64,000 nt of DNA from Candidatus Macondimonas diazotrophica (GTDB lineage: Bacteria; Pseudomonadota; Gammaproteobacteria; UBA5335): positions 1 through 64,000 of the forward strand of contig NZ_SRIO01000005.1 in NCBI RefSeq assembly GCF_004684205.1, in the 5' to 3' direction. Shown in pieces: positions 47,643 to 55,947 of this stretch. The stretch's first letter is position 1. Every line of letters begins with the position of its first letter. Under the pieces are notes generated by a model, which was not told where the DNA came from, made no database searches, and worked only from the letters and a program-made list of their open reading frames with translations. The translations under genes were made by a program, and so were the position numbers.

Positions 47643-49156
47643 GCCGCCTCCCGGAACCAGTCTTCGATCACGGCCAGATCCGAGAAGGGTTCCTCGCGAT
47701 CCGCAAAGATCTGACCCGTTTCATGTCCTTTCCCGGCCACCAGAACCCAGTCTCCGGCGCTGGCGGCCTGCAGAGCACCCACGATGGCGGCGCGCCGATC
47801 GCGCTCGATGCGAACCGGCACGCCTGCGGGTATTCCTGCGCGAATGGCGGCGATGATGGCATCCGGTGGTTCGCTCCGTGGATTGTCGTCAGTCAGCACC
47901 ACCGAATCGGCCAGACGACCGGCCACCTCGCCCATGAGCGGACGCTTGCCACGATCACGATCGCCGCCACACCCGAACACGCAGACCACATACCGCGCGC
48001 CGTGCTCGCGACACGCCGCGATCGCCTGAGCCAAGGCATCGGGGGTATGGGCATAGTCGATGATGGCCTGGGGCAGGCGCCCGCCGCCCACCCGCTGCAT
48101 GCGCCCGGGAACCGGTTGCACTGCGGCCAGACGCGCCAATGCCGCCGACCACGGCAGGCCGCCACCCACCAGCGCAGCCAGGACGAGCAAGGCGTTGGCC
48201 ACGTTGAACCGCCCCAGCAGCGGAAGATGCACGGCGCCCTCGCCCCAATCTCCGTCCAGAACCAAATCGACGCCGTTCGCCCGGGGCTTCGTGGCGCGGA
48301 CCCATAGCCGGGCAGCGCCGGCAGGTAACGTGGCGCGTGCTCGAGGCGTCAAGCCGGCCCAGACTTGCCGGCAGTCGGCCGATAGCGCTGAAGCCATGGT
48401 GTAAGCCGCCGGATCCTCGGCCCACATCACTGCCATACGCAGCTCCGGCATTTCGAATAGGCGCCGCTTGGCAGCCGCATAGGCCGCCTCGGTTCCGTGA
48501 TAATCCAGATGATCGCGGGTGAGATTGGTGAAGATAGCGGTATCGAAATGCACCGCAGCCACGCGCGCCTGATCGAGGGCATGAGAGGAAACCTCCATGG
48601 CCACCGCTCGCACGGCTTCCTCCCGAAACCGGGCCAGCCAGGCCTGCACGCTCACGGCATCGAGCGTGGTGTGGCTCGAGGGAACCAGATGGCCGGGCCG
48701 GCCATTGCCCAGCGTCCCAAGGATCGCGGCCGCACCCGGGGGATCGTCCAGTGTCTGCGCCAGTAGGTGCGCGCAACTGGTCTTGCCGTTGGTGCCGGTG
48801 ATGCCGATGACCCGCATCGACGTCGAGGGGGTACCATAAAATTGGTCCGCCAAGGCGCTGGCCTGCCCGGCCAGATCCGGAATCGGGACCAATGGAACGG
48901 ACAGATCCGGCAATTGCGATCGCCCCTGTGCGGGATCGAAGGCCACGGCAGCAGCGCCTCGCCGGACGGCCTCCTCAGCGTAGTCGAGGCCGTGTCGGGA
49001 CAGTCCGGCGCAGGCGAGGAACAGGTCGTTCGGCTTGACGGCGCGCGAATCGAGCGTCAAACCACCGATGCGGATATCATCCCCTACCGTTGCCGTCGAC
49101 ACACCCCATGGTGTCAACAAGCGATTCAGCGTCCAGTTCACCGTCCGCGCGCTCAC
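47639..49156 (-). CDS. murE: UDP-MurNAc-dipeptide--2,6-diaminopimelate ligase
   Basis: 505 aa. GTG start at 49156, GTGA overlap with ftsI. Motifs are LTLDSRAVKPNDLFLACAG, ATP loop ITGTNGKTSCAHLLAQ, and FTNLTRDHLDYHGTEAAYAAAK with the carbamylated-lysine region. The specificity signature reads DNPR (in VLTDDNPRSEPPDAI), which marks meso-diaminopimelate as substrate rather than lysine and fits a Gram-negative wall. Confidence 0.96.
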   Translation of the reverse strand: MSARTVNWTLNRLLTPWGVSTATVGDDIRIGGLTLDSRAVKPNDLFLACAGLSRHGLDYAEEAVRRGAAAVAFDPAQGRSQLPDLSVPLVPIPDLAGQASALADQFYGTPSTSMRVIGITGTNGKTSCAHLLAQTLDDPPGAAAILGTLGNGRPGHLVPSSHTTLDAVSVQAWLARFREEAVRAVAMEVSSHALDQARVAAVHFDTAIFTNLTRDHLDYHGTEAAYAAAKRRLFEMPELRMAVMWAEDPAAYTMASALSADCRQVWAGLTPRARATLPAGAARLWVRATKPRANGVDLVLDGDWGEGAVHLPLLGRFNVANALLVLAALVGGGLPWSAALARLAAVQPVPGRMQRVGGGRLPQAIIDYAHTPDALAQAIAACREHGARYVVCVFGCGGDRDRGKRPLMGEVAGRLADSVVLTDDNPRSEPPDAIIAAIRAGIPAGVPVRIERDRRAAIVGALQAASAGDWVLVAGKGHETGQIFADREEPFSDLAVIEDWFREAA

Positions 49157-50871
49157 CCCAGCTCCTCCGGGCTCGCCGCCGAATGCACCAGGCCGGTGCC
49201 ATCGGGGAGGTCATCGGGCGGAATCTCCATCAGCCGCAGGGCGCCGGCCATGATGCGTGCGAATACCGGAGCGGCCACGGCACCTCCGTAGTAGGCGCCG
49301 GCACTGGGTTCGTCGATCACCACCACGGCGACGAGTCGCGGGCGGCTGGCCGGGACATACCCCGCGAAGACGGCCTGATACCGACGTTCGGAATATCCGC
49401 CGACCCCAGCCTTTCGAGCAGTGCCGGTCTTGCCAGCCACTCGGTAACCGGGGATTGCGGCGGCAGTCGCCGTGCCTTCCCGCACGACCCGTTCCAGCAT
49501 CTGGCTGACCTGCGCTGCACTGCCGGCGCTGATGACGCGATGGGCCGGGGGAAGCTGCTTGGTCGTGAAGAAACTGACCGGACGCCGCTCACCGCCATTA
49601 GCCAATACCGCATAGGCACTGGCCAACTGCAGAGTTGTGGTCGACAAGCCGTATCCGTAGGCCACGGTCGCATGGTCGATCGGACGCCAATCCTGGAAAT
49701 GGCGGAGGGTGCCGCCACGCTCGCCCGGAAAGCCGCTGGCGGTCATCTCACCGAATCCGAAGCCACGCAACGCCTCCCAGATGCGATCGGAAGACATCGC
49801 CAGGGCGATACGGCTCGCACCCACATTGCTGGACTTGGCCAGGATACCGCCCAAGTCCAGAACACCGTAGTTGTGGATGTCCCGGATGGTATTGCCCTGA
49901 ACGGTAAACCAACCGGGTCGCGTATCAATCACGCTGGCGGGCTGAAACAGCCCCTGATCCAAGGCTGTGGCCACGATGAACGGCTTGAGCGTGGAACCGG
50001 GCTCGAACAGATCGACGACAGCCCGATTGCGTGCGAGCCGCGGCACAATCGCCTCACGGTTGTTGGGATTGAACGAGGGCTGGCTCACCATGGCCAGGAT
50101 TTCACCATTGCGGGGATCCAAGACCACCACAGAGCCGACCTTGGCACGATGGGCGACCATTGCCGCCTTGAGTTCCCGGTAAGCCAGGTACTGAATCCGC
50201 CGATCCAGGCTGAGCTGTAGATCGCGGCCGGGGCGGGCCTCACGAATCTCGCCCAGATCATCAATCACTTTCTTGCCGGCGTCGATCAATACGCGGCGTT
50301 TTCCAGGCTGGCCCGCCAGCCAGCTATCGAATGACAATTCCAGCCCTTCGAGCCCGCGATCGTCGATATTGGTGAAGCCCAGCAGCTGCCCGGTGATCTC
50401 GCCGGTGGGATAGTAGCGGCGATATTCCCGCTGCGCGTACAGACCATCGAGTTTCATCGCCAATATTCGCTTGGACTGATAGGGGGGAAGTTGCCGCTTC
50501 ACATAGACGAATTCCCGCTCTTGACGATCCTCAAGTTTCTTGCGCAACGAGCCGGCGGGAATATCCAGCGCGGAGGCCAGCTTCTCTACAGCACCTTCGT
50601 CGTCCAGAAAGGGTCGGGGATTGACCCAGATTGAATCCACCGGAGTGCTCGCCGCCAAAGGCTCGCCATGCCGATCCACGATCATGCCCCGATGCGCGGA
50701 GATCTCGAGAACGCGCATGTGACGCTCGCGCGCCTGCCCGTGAAGAAAACCTTTGTCGAACACATGCAGCTGCACGGCGCGCCCAACAAGCACAACTCCA
50801 AGCAGTGCCAGGAGCAACGCCATCATGCGGGTGCGCCATGACCAGACCGGATTGCCGAGACGCTTATTCAT
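49153..50871 (-). CDS. ftsI: Septal transpeptidase, penicillin-binding protein 3
   Basis: 572 aa. ATG at 50871, overlapping the ftsL end by eight bases. Short cytoplasmic tail, one membrane segment (MMALLLALLGVVLVGRAV), a dimerisation-type N-terminal domain, and a class B transpeptidase. Active-site motifs are STLK (Ser293, Lys296), the SSN of AKSSNVG, and KTG in VAGKTGTARKAG. It crosslinks septal peptidoglycan as FtsW's partner and is a beta-lactam target. Confidence 0.96.
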   Translation of the reverse strand: MNKRLGNPVWSWRTRMMALLLALLGVVLVGRAVQLHVFDKGFLHGQARERHMRVLEISAHRGMIVDRHGEPLAASTPVDSIWVNPRPFLDDEGAVEKLASALDIPAGSLRKKLEDRQEREFVYVKRQLPPYQSKRILAMKLDGLYAQREYRRYYPTGEITGQLLGFTNIDDRGLEGLELSFDSWLAGQPGKRRVLIDAGKKVIDDLGEIREARPGRDLQLSLDRRIQYLAYRELKAAMVAHRAKVGSVVVLDPRNGEILAMVSQPSFNPNNREAIVPRLARNRAVVDLFEPGSTLKPFIVATALDQGLFQPASVIDTRPGWFTVQGNTIRDIHNYGVLDLGGILAKSSNVGASRIALAMSSDRIWEALRGFGFGEMTASGFPGERGGTLRHFQDWRPIDHATVAYGYGLSTTTLQLASAYAVLANGGERRPVSFFTTKQLPPAHRVISAGSAAQVSQMLERVVREGTATAAAIPGYRVAGKTGTARKAGVGGYSERRYQAVFAGYVPASRPRLVAVVVIDEPSAGAYYGGAVAAPVFARIMAGALRLMEIPPDDLPDGTGLVHSAASPEELG

Positions 50872-51139
50872 GGGGCACCAACCGGATGTCTTTGGCGACC
50901 GGTGTGCTCATGCCAAGCCGGTCACGGGCCAGTCGCTCGATGCGCGGCGCCGTCGCCCAAGCGCCGAGCTCGAGCTGCAAACGGCTCCATTCACCTTCCA
51001 GTTCGTCGCGCGCCTCCTGCAACTGTTGCAACTCCGACCACTGCTCCCGATTCTTGAACTTCACGTACACGAGGGCCAAGCTGCTGACGAACACCGCCAG
51101 CGCCATCAGCAGGTTGAATAGCGTGCCGATCCTGTTCAA
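50864..51139 (-). CDS. ftsL: Cell division protein FtsL
   Basis: 91 aa if translation starts at the TTG at 51139, which forms TTGA with the rsmH stop and has GGAG about nine bases upstream; no ATG fits before the membrane segment. NRIGTLFNLLMALAVFVSSLALVYV is the single membrane segment, followed by a leucine-zipper-like coiled coil (QLQEARDELEGEWSRLQLEL) and the end RLGMSTP found in FtsL. It forms the FtsQLB complex. Confidence 0.88.
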   Translation of the reverse strand: MNRIGTLFNLLMALAVFVSSLALVYVKFKNREQWSELQQLQEARDELEGEWSRLQLELGAWATAPRIERLARDRLGMSTPVAKDIRLVPHE

Positions 51140-52053
51140 CCCAATTTCTCCACCACCCGCAGCGTGGCGCTGCGCGCACGCGGATTGGCCGCACATTCGA
51201 CAACACCCGCACGGACCTGCTTGGCCACCCACCTCAACGTCGGTTCAGGTCGGTTGAATCCCAGGGGATCCGATGGCGGCTGCACACCTTGACGCATGAA
51301 TCGTTTGACCACGCGATCTTCCAACGAATGAAAACTGATGACCGCGAGCCGTCCGCCCGGGGCCAGCAACTGCACCGCAGCCGTCAACGCTTGCTCCAGT
51401 GACTCCAGTTCACGATTGATGTAAATCCGAATGGCCTGAAATGTCCGCGTCGCCGGGTGCTTATGGCGCCCCCCAGGCGGCAAGGTTTGCCCCACGATCT
51501 CGGCCAGTTCGCGGGTTCGCGTCAGGGGCTTGTTCGCCCTTGCCGCGACAATTCGGCGCGCGATACGCCGCGATTGACGCTCCTCTCCATACCGCCATAA
51601 CACCTCGGCCAGTTCGCTTTCATCGACGCTGCCCAGCCACTGCGCCGCACTCTGGCCTTTTGAAACGTCCATCCGCATGTCCAGCGGTCCGTCATTCATG
51701 AAGCTGAATCCCCGCGCGGGATCATCCAGCTGGGGCGACGACACCCCCAGATCGAACAGAATGCCTTGCACGCCCTCGCGCCAGCGGACCACTTGCGCGC
51801 ACTGAGCGAGATCGGCGATATTGGCATGCACGATGGTGACGCGCGCATCCTCGGCCCAGCGCGAGCGGGCATGGGCAATCGCCTCAGGATCCTGATCCAC
51901 GACCATGAGTCGTCCGTCTGGCCCCAATGCCGACAAAATGCATTCGGCATGTCCTCCTCGCCCATAGGTGCCGTCGATGTAGCGATCGCCGGCACGAGGT
52001 GCCAATGCCTCTAAAGTCTCCGCCAGCAAAACCGGCTGATGCAGCGCATCCAT
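51136..52053 (-). CDS. rsmH: 16S rRNA (cytosine1402-N4)-methyltransferase
   Basis: 305 aa from the ATG at 52053; a TTG five codons earlier is possible. It begins with HQPVLLAETLEAL, then the SAM-binding motif YIDGTYGRGGHAE, DQDPEAIAHA and ILFDLGVSSPQLDDPARGFSF, and ends with VISFHSLEDRVVKRFM. Formerly MraW. It methylates C1402 in the ribosomal P site; RsmI, also in this window, modifies the 2'-O of the same nucleotide. Confidence 0.96.
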   Translation of the reverse strand: MDALHQPVLLAETLEALAPRAGDRYIDGTYGRGGHAECILSALGPDGRLMVVDQDPEAIAHARSRWAEDARVTIVHANIADLAQCAQVVRWREGVQGILFDLGVSSPQLDDPARGFSFMNDGPLDMRMDVSKGQSAAQWLGSVDESELAEVLWRYGEERQSRRIARRIVAARANKPLTRTRELAEIVGQTLPPGGRHKHPATRTFQAIRIYINRELESLEQALTAAVQLLAPGGRLAVISFHSLEDRVVKRFMRQGVQPPSDPLGFNRPEPTLRWVAKQVRAGVVECAANPRARSATLRVVEKLG

Positions 52054-52073
52054 GACCTCAGCCCTCAATCGCT

Positions 52074-52529
52074 TCAGATCGACAGCTTCTGCAGCGCGGT
52101 AGACATTTCACCGTCCTCCATGCCCAGGTCAGCCAGCCATTCGGCCTGATTCTTCTCCCAGCGCTCCTCGGACCACAGCTCGAATTTGTTGCCTTGACCG
52201 ATGAGCATGCCGCGGCTTTCCAAATACGCGAATTTCCGAAGCGGGGGCGTGAGCTGCAAACGTCCCTGACCATCCATGGACACCTCCGTGGCGTAGCCCA
52301 TCAAGAGCCGCTGCAACTGGCGCGCGTGTCGATCCAGATTGGCCAGCTGCATCAGCTCGACCTCGACCGCCTCCCAGGCCGGAAGTGGATACACCAGCAA
52401 ACACTGGTCGCGATCCACGGTCACGATCATCTGGCCCGCACAAAGCGTGGTCAGATGGTCGCGATAACGCGTCGGAATGGCCACTCGGCCCTTCCCGTCG
52501 ATCGCTACCTGGCTGGCACCCCGAAACAT
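52074..52529 (-). CDS. mraZ: Division/cell-wall cluster regulator MraZ
   Basis: 151 aa. ATG at 52529. Two AbrB/SpoVT-type DNA-binding repeats, each with the DxxGR motif: DGKGRVAIPTRYRD near the start and DGQGRLQLTPPLRKF in the middle. MraZ is a ring-forming repressor of its own operon, first gene of the cluster; the candidate binding repeats are at 52542-52577. Confidence 0.95.
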   Translation of the reverse strand: MFRGASQVAIDGKGRVAIPTRYRDHLTTLCAGQMIVTVDRDQCLLVYPLPAWEAVEVELMQLANLDRHARQLQRLLMGYATEVSMDGQGRLQLTPPLRKFAYLESRGMLIGQGNKFELWSEERWEKNQAEWLADLGMEDGEMSTALQKLSI

Positions 52530-52541
52530 CTGTCCTCAAAA

Positions 52542-52577
52542 CCCCCCAATACGCCACTTCCCACCATAATTCGCCAC
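52542..52577 (-). promoter_or_regulatory. Possible MraZ-binding GTGG repeats in the mra leader
   Basis: On the minus strand GTGGC (52573-52577), GTGGG (52560-52564), GTGGC (52553-52557) and TTGGGGGG (52542-52549) lie between the promoter and the mraZ start. MraZ sites elsewhere are TGGG repeats with five-base spacers; here the gaps are 8, 2 and 3 bases, so the match is only partial. Confidence 0.35.
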
Positions 52578-52586
52578 TCAAGACAC

Positions 52587-52615
52587 ACTATGGAAGCCTT
52601 GACCCACCCTGTCAA
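52587..52615 (-). promoter_or_regulatory. Sigma-70 promoter of the division and cell-wall cluster
   Basis: A perfect TTGACA (52610-52615), a 17-base spacer, and CATAGT (52587-52592, 4/6). The start point near 52580 leaves a leader of about 51 bases before mraZ. Confidence 0.65.
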
Positions 52616-52678
52616 GCAGAAGCGAGGGGGCTTGAACAAAAGACTTTTGTCTTTTATTACAGACGCTTAGGCAAGCAG

Positions 52679-52709
52679 AAAACCCCCGGGCGTGAACAAC
52701 GCCGAGGGC
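52679..52709 (-). terminator. Rho-independent terminator downstream of rnpB
   Basis: Minus strand: CCCTCGGCGT (52699-52708), a 5-base loop, ACGCCCGGGGG (52683-52693) with one bulged C, then four U. It lies about 80 bases beyond the mature rnpB 3' end and insulates the mra promoter. Confidence 0.65.
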
Positions 52710-52788
52710 TTTGAGAATCAAGTCATTAGCGCGGATAGATAAAGAAAAATCTTACGCAGCGCCCCGCGCATGCCCTGCACGGGGGGAG

Positions 52789-53161
52789 ATGGAGCCGGCC
52801 GATAAGCCGGGTTCTGTCATGGGCAGCCATTCATCTGGGATGCGCGTCACCGCGCACCTCAAGCGATCCACCCGGGAACTGCGCACGGGCCGCGCGCCGG
52901 GAGACGAAGCCCCATGTTCCCCTATTCGATCTTGCTCCGGATGGGGTTTACCCTGCCGCCGCGTGTTACCACCGGCGCGGTGCGCTCTTACCGCACCTTT
53001 TCACCCTTACCCGACCCGAAGGCCGTCGGCGGTATATTTTCTGTGGCACTTTCCGTCGGCTCTCGCCGCCCAGGCATTACCTGGCATCCCGCCCTGCGGA
53101 GCCCGGACTTTCCTCCCCTTCGGCACAAAGCCCAAGGAGCGACTGCCTGGCCGACTCCATC
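52789..53161 (-). ncRNA. rnpB: RNase P RNA, type A
   Basis: About 373 nt. The universal core is present on the minus strand: GAGGAAAGTCCGGGCTCC near the 5' end, GGGTAAGGGTGAAA, GCGGTAAGAGCGCACCG, GGTAAACCCCATCCGGAGCAAG-like, and near the 3' end GACAGAACCCGGCTTATC. The ends were set by helix P1: GATGGAGTCGGCC (from 53161) pairs over 13 bp with GGCCGGCTCCATC (ending at 52789). It is the catalytic RNA that matures tRNA 5' ends. It sits between mraZ and rsmI as in pseudomonads. Confidence 0.95.
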
Positions 53162-53165
53162 CGAT

Positions 53166-53171
53166 ATTATA
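53166..53171 (-). promoter_or_regulatory. rnpB -10 box overlapping the rsmI stop codon
   Basis: A consensus TATAAT on the minus strand ends five bases before the predicted RNA 5' end at 53161. Its bases include the TAA stop codon of rsmI (53167-53169). No good -35 hexamer is visible. Confidence 0.6.
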
Positions 53172-54045
53172 GATCAACCGCGGCCCGCAGGGCGATGGCA
53201 CGCTGATACCAGTGCGCGCGTCCACCACCAAACCAGCGGTCCATCAGCCGGGCCACCTGCGAGGCAGGCAACTGCGCCACCAGATCAGCCAGGATGCGCT
53301 CCGCGTCCGCATTCCCAGCGGCGTCTTCGGTCGCGGATGCCACTGCCCCCGCCACCAGGAGCACACATTCTCCGCGCAAGGCATCGGAATGGGTCGTCAG
53401 GACCGACTGAACGTCAGCAAGCGTGCCGCGATAGACCGTCTCGAACCGTTTGGTCAGTTCGCGCCCCAGACACGCTTTCCGCTCCCCGCCCAGCACCTCG
53501 ACACAGTCAGCGAGAACCTCGACCAGGCGACGCGGAGACTCATAGAAAATCAATGTGCGGCGCTCGCGCGCCAGTTGTTGCAAGCGGGTGCGCCGCGCCG
53601 GCCGGCGCGGTGGCAAAAACCCTTCGAAGACAAAGCGATCGGTCGGCAATCCACTCACCGACAGGGCGGCAATAGCGGCACAGGGCCCCGGAATTGGACT
53701 GATTACAACGCCGGCTGCCGCTGCCGCCGCAACCAAGCCGTAGCCGGGGTCGCTGATCAACGGCGTACCCGCATCGCTCACCAGCGCGATCGCCGCGCCG
53801 GCCTGCAAGCGCGCTATCAGCATCTGCATCTGTCGCGCCTCGTTGTGCTCATGCAGGGGGATCAACGGCTTCTGTATCCCGAAATGGGTCAAGAGCCCCC
53901 GGGTGTGGCGCGTGTCCTCCGCCGCGATGAGATCGACCGCGCCGAGAACTTCCAAGGCACGGGAAGAGAGATCACCCAGATGTCCAATCGGTGTCGCCAC
54001 GACATACAGCGTGCCCGGCGTCACCCCCGCGTTCTGCGTTACCAT
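53167..54045 (-). CDS. rsmI: 16S rRNA (cytidine1402-2'-O)-methyltransferase
   Basis: 292 aa from the ATG at 54045 (GAGGA six bases upstream); a GTG six codons earlier is less likely. Tetrapyrrole-methylase fold: GTLYVVATPIGHLGDLSSRAL, AAEDTRHTRGLLTHFG, ALVSDAGTPLISDPGYGLV, ISGLPTD-like SVSGLPTDRFVFEGFLPPR, and FYESPRRLVEVL. It acts with RsmH on C1402. Its start codon is 32 bases from that of the divergent lpoA. Confidence 0.95.
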   Translation of the reverse strand: MVTQNAGVTPGTLYVVATPIGHLGDLSSRALEVLGAVDLIAAEDTRHTRGLLTHFGIQKPLIPLHEHNEARQMQMLIARLQAGAAIALVSDAGTPLISDPGYGLVAAAAAAGVVISPIPGPCAAIAALSVSGLPTDRFVFEGFLPPRRPARRTRLQQLARERRTLIFYESPRRLVEVLADCVEVLGGERKACLGRELTKRFETVYRGTLADVQSVLTTHSDALRGECVLLVAGAVASATEDAAGNADAERILADLVAQLPASQVARLMDRWFGGGRAHWYQRAIALRAAVDL

Positions 54046-54077
54046 GTCATCCTCTTTCACCAAATACTCCTGCCGGC

Positions 54078-55565
54078 ATGCACCATTTCGATCGTTCCTT
54101 CATCCTGCCCCGCCGCAAGGGCTCGCGGTATGCGTGCGCCCCCACCGTCGCGCTCATCCTGGCGCTCTCCGCCTGCACCCCGGCGCTCCCCCCTTCTTCG
54201 GGTCATTCTGCTGCAACCGAGGCAAAAGCCACACCGAGCGCGCTTCAGGCGACCTTCGATACCGCAGAAGGCATCGAGCGCATTGAACCGGGACTGGCTG
54301 CGGCGCAGGCCTGGCTGGATGCAGGTGAAGTGCAACGTGCTGGGAATGTGCTCGAAAAATTGGCGGATATTCCGGGAACAATCGACCAGCAAGCTCGCTA
54401 CGCCGTCCTGATGGCCGAAACCCGCTTGGCGCAGAATCGCCCTCTGGACGCGCGCCGATGGCTTGAGCGTGGCGCCGAAGGTCTCCCTGCATCCTGGCAG
54501 GCGCGACGTTTGCGTGCGCTGGATCGCATGGCCGAAGCGAACACCCCCGCTCCATCCGCCGAGTCGGTGGCCCTCCCCGATCCGAATACCCATCTCGTCG
54601 CCACATTGCTACCAGTGTCCGGGCGCTGGAGCGCCGCCGGCCAAGCCATTCAGGATGGGATCCTGCGGGCCTATCTCGAGGAATCCCCGTCGCGACGTCC
54701 CACCCTGCGTTTTTTTCCGGTCACCGAACAATCCGTCAGCGTCGAAGCGGCCGCCCGCGACGCGCTTGCGCTGGGTGCACGCAGTGTGATTGGACCACTC
54801 GACAAGGCCATGGTTGAAAAGGCCGCGGCCGTCATACCCCCTTCCGTGCCAATGATCGCATTGAACCGAATCGACCAAGCCCGACCCGGTTTGTTCCAGT
54901 TCGGTCTCCCGCCGGAGGATGAGGCTCGAATCGTCGCGCAGCAGGCAATGACCCTCGGCCATCGTCGGGCATGGGTGATCGCTCCGGCCAGCGAATGGGG
55001 AACCCGTTTGCATTCGGCCTTTGGGGACACCTTCGCCGCGCAGGGCGGGGAAGTTCTCCACATCACCCGCTACGACGCGGCACAATCCGATTTCCAAGCC
55101 GCATTGCGCGAGGGCCTCGCACAGGCTTCGGATGCCGACATGATCTTTCTGGCGGCCTTCATGTTTCAGGCGCAACTCCTTCAACCTCAGATCCGTTTCG
55201 TGGGCGGGGGAAACCTACCGATCTACGCCACCTCGGCAGTCTACGGCCAACCAGCCAAGCGAGATGGCAGCACCGATCTCAACGGTGTGCGCTTCCCTGA
55301 CATGCCATGGCTGCTCAGCGCCGATCCGGCCGTAGCGCCAGCAGTTGCCCGCCTGCAGGCGTTGGGCATCGATGCCTATCGTGTATGGCATCAGCTGGCA
55401 AGCGTTCCTCAGCCCGACGCGGTCAGTATGGTCGGCGCAACCGGCACACTGGCCTTGGATTCAGATGGCCGAATCATCCGCCGCGATTTACCCTGGGCGC
55501 ACTTCAGCGACGGAACGGTGCAGCCGGGTTTGCCTGTCGAAGACGCCCCGGTCACCGTGCCGTGA
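54078..55565 (+). CDS. lpoA: Penicillin-binding protein activator LpoA (LppC family lipoprotein)
   Basis: 495 aa from the ATG at 54078. The signal peptide ends in the lipobox LSAC, giving an outer-membrane lipoprotein. Residues about 60-180 are a helical, TPR-like region that is shorter than in E. coli LpoA. The C-terminal part is a periplasmic-binding-protein fold (VATLLPVSGRWSAAGQAIQDGILRAY, IGPLDKAMVEKAA, IYATSAVYGQP, LNGVRFPDMPWLL). In E. coli it activates PBP1A from the outer membrane. It is divergent from rsmI and coupled to yraN. Confidence 0.9.
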   Translation: MHHFDRSFILPRRKGSRYACAPTVALILALSACTPALPPSSGHSAATEAKATPSALQATFDTAEGIERIEPGLAAAQAWLDAGEVQRAGNVLEKLADIPGTIDQQARYAVLMAETRLAQNRPLDARRWLERGAEGLPASWQARRLRALDRMAEANTPAPSAESVALPDPNTHLVATLLPVSGRWSAAGQAIQDGILRAYLEESPSRRPTLRFFPVTEQSVSVEAAARDALALGARSVIGPLDKAMVEKAAAVIPPSVPMIALNRIDQARPGLFQFGLPPEDEARIVAQQAMTLGHRRAWVIAPASEWGTRLHSAFGDTFAAQGGEVLHITRYDAAQSDFQAALREGLAQASDADMIFLAAFMFQAQLLQPQIRFVGGGNLPIYATSAVYGQPAKRDGSTDLNGVRFPDMPWLLSADPAVAPAVARLQALGIDAYRVWHQLASVPQPDAVSMVGATGTLALDSDGRIIRRDLPWAHFSDGTVQPGLPVEDAPVTVP

Positions 55566-55921
55566 GCGGATCAGGCGCCCAAGCCGAAGATATCGCCTTG
55601 GAGCACCTGCTTGGACGGGGACTGCAGCTCATCACGCGCAACTACCGGTGCAGAGGCGGAGAAATTGACCTGATCATGAGCGATAAGCAGATTCTGGTCT
55701 TTATCGAGGTGCGCCATCGAACACGTACCGATTTTGGAACTCCAGAAGCCACTGTCAGCCATTCCAAGCGCCGCCGTCTGGTTCTGGCAGCACGCACCTA
55801 CCTATATACCCACCTGATGTACGCCGCGCGGCCGATGCGCTTCGATGTGCTGGCCATTCAGGGCCCTCTGCTCGAACGTCGGATCCGTTGGGTACAAAAT
55901 GCGTTTGCCAGCGATGAATAA
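55562..55921 (+). CDS. yraN: UPF0102 family endonuclease-like protein YraN
   Basis: 119 aa. GTG start at 55562, overlapping the lpoA stop in GTGA. Small restriction-endonuclease-like fold: AEDIALEHLLGRGLQLITRNYRCRGGEIDLIM then LVFIEVRHR, giving a D-(E)xK-like active-site pattern; FDVLAI closes the core. Function is not settled in the family; the link to lpoA is conserved in gammaproteobacteria. Confidence 0.9.
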   Translation: MSGSGAQAEDIALEHLLGRGLQLITRNYRCRGGEIDLIMSDKQILVFIEVRHRTRTDFGTPEATVSHSKRRRLVLAARTYLYTHLMYAARPMRFDVLAIQGPLLERRIRWVQNAFASDE

Positions 55922-55947
55922 GGGCGCGAGCATGCACCGTACCGTGA

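Noticed and set aside
52636-52650. ACAAAAG-A-CTTTTGT as a terminator
   Set aside because: A one-base loop and pure A/T arms make a weak hairpin, and no gene ends there on the plus strand.
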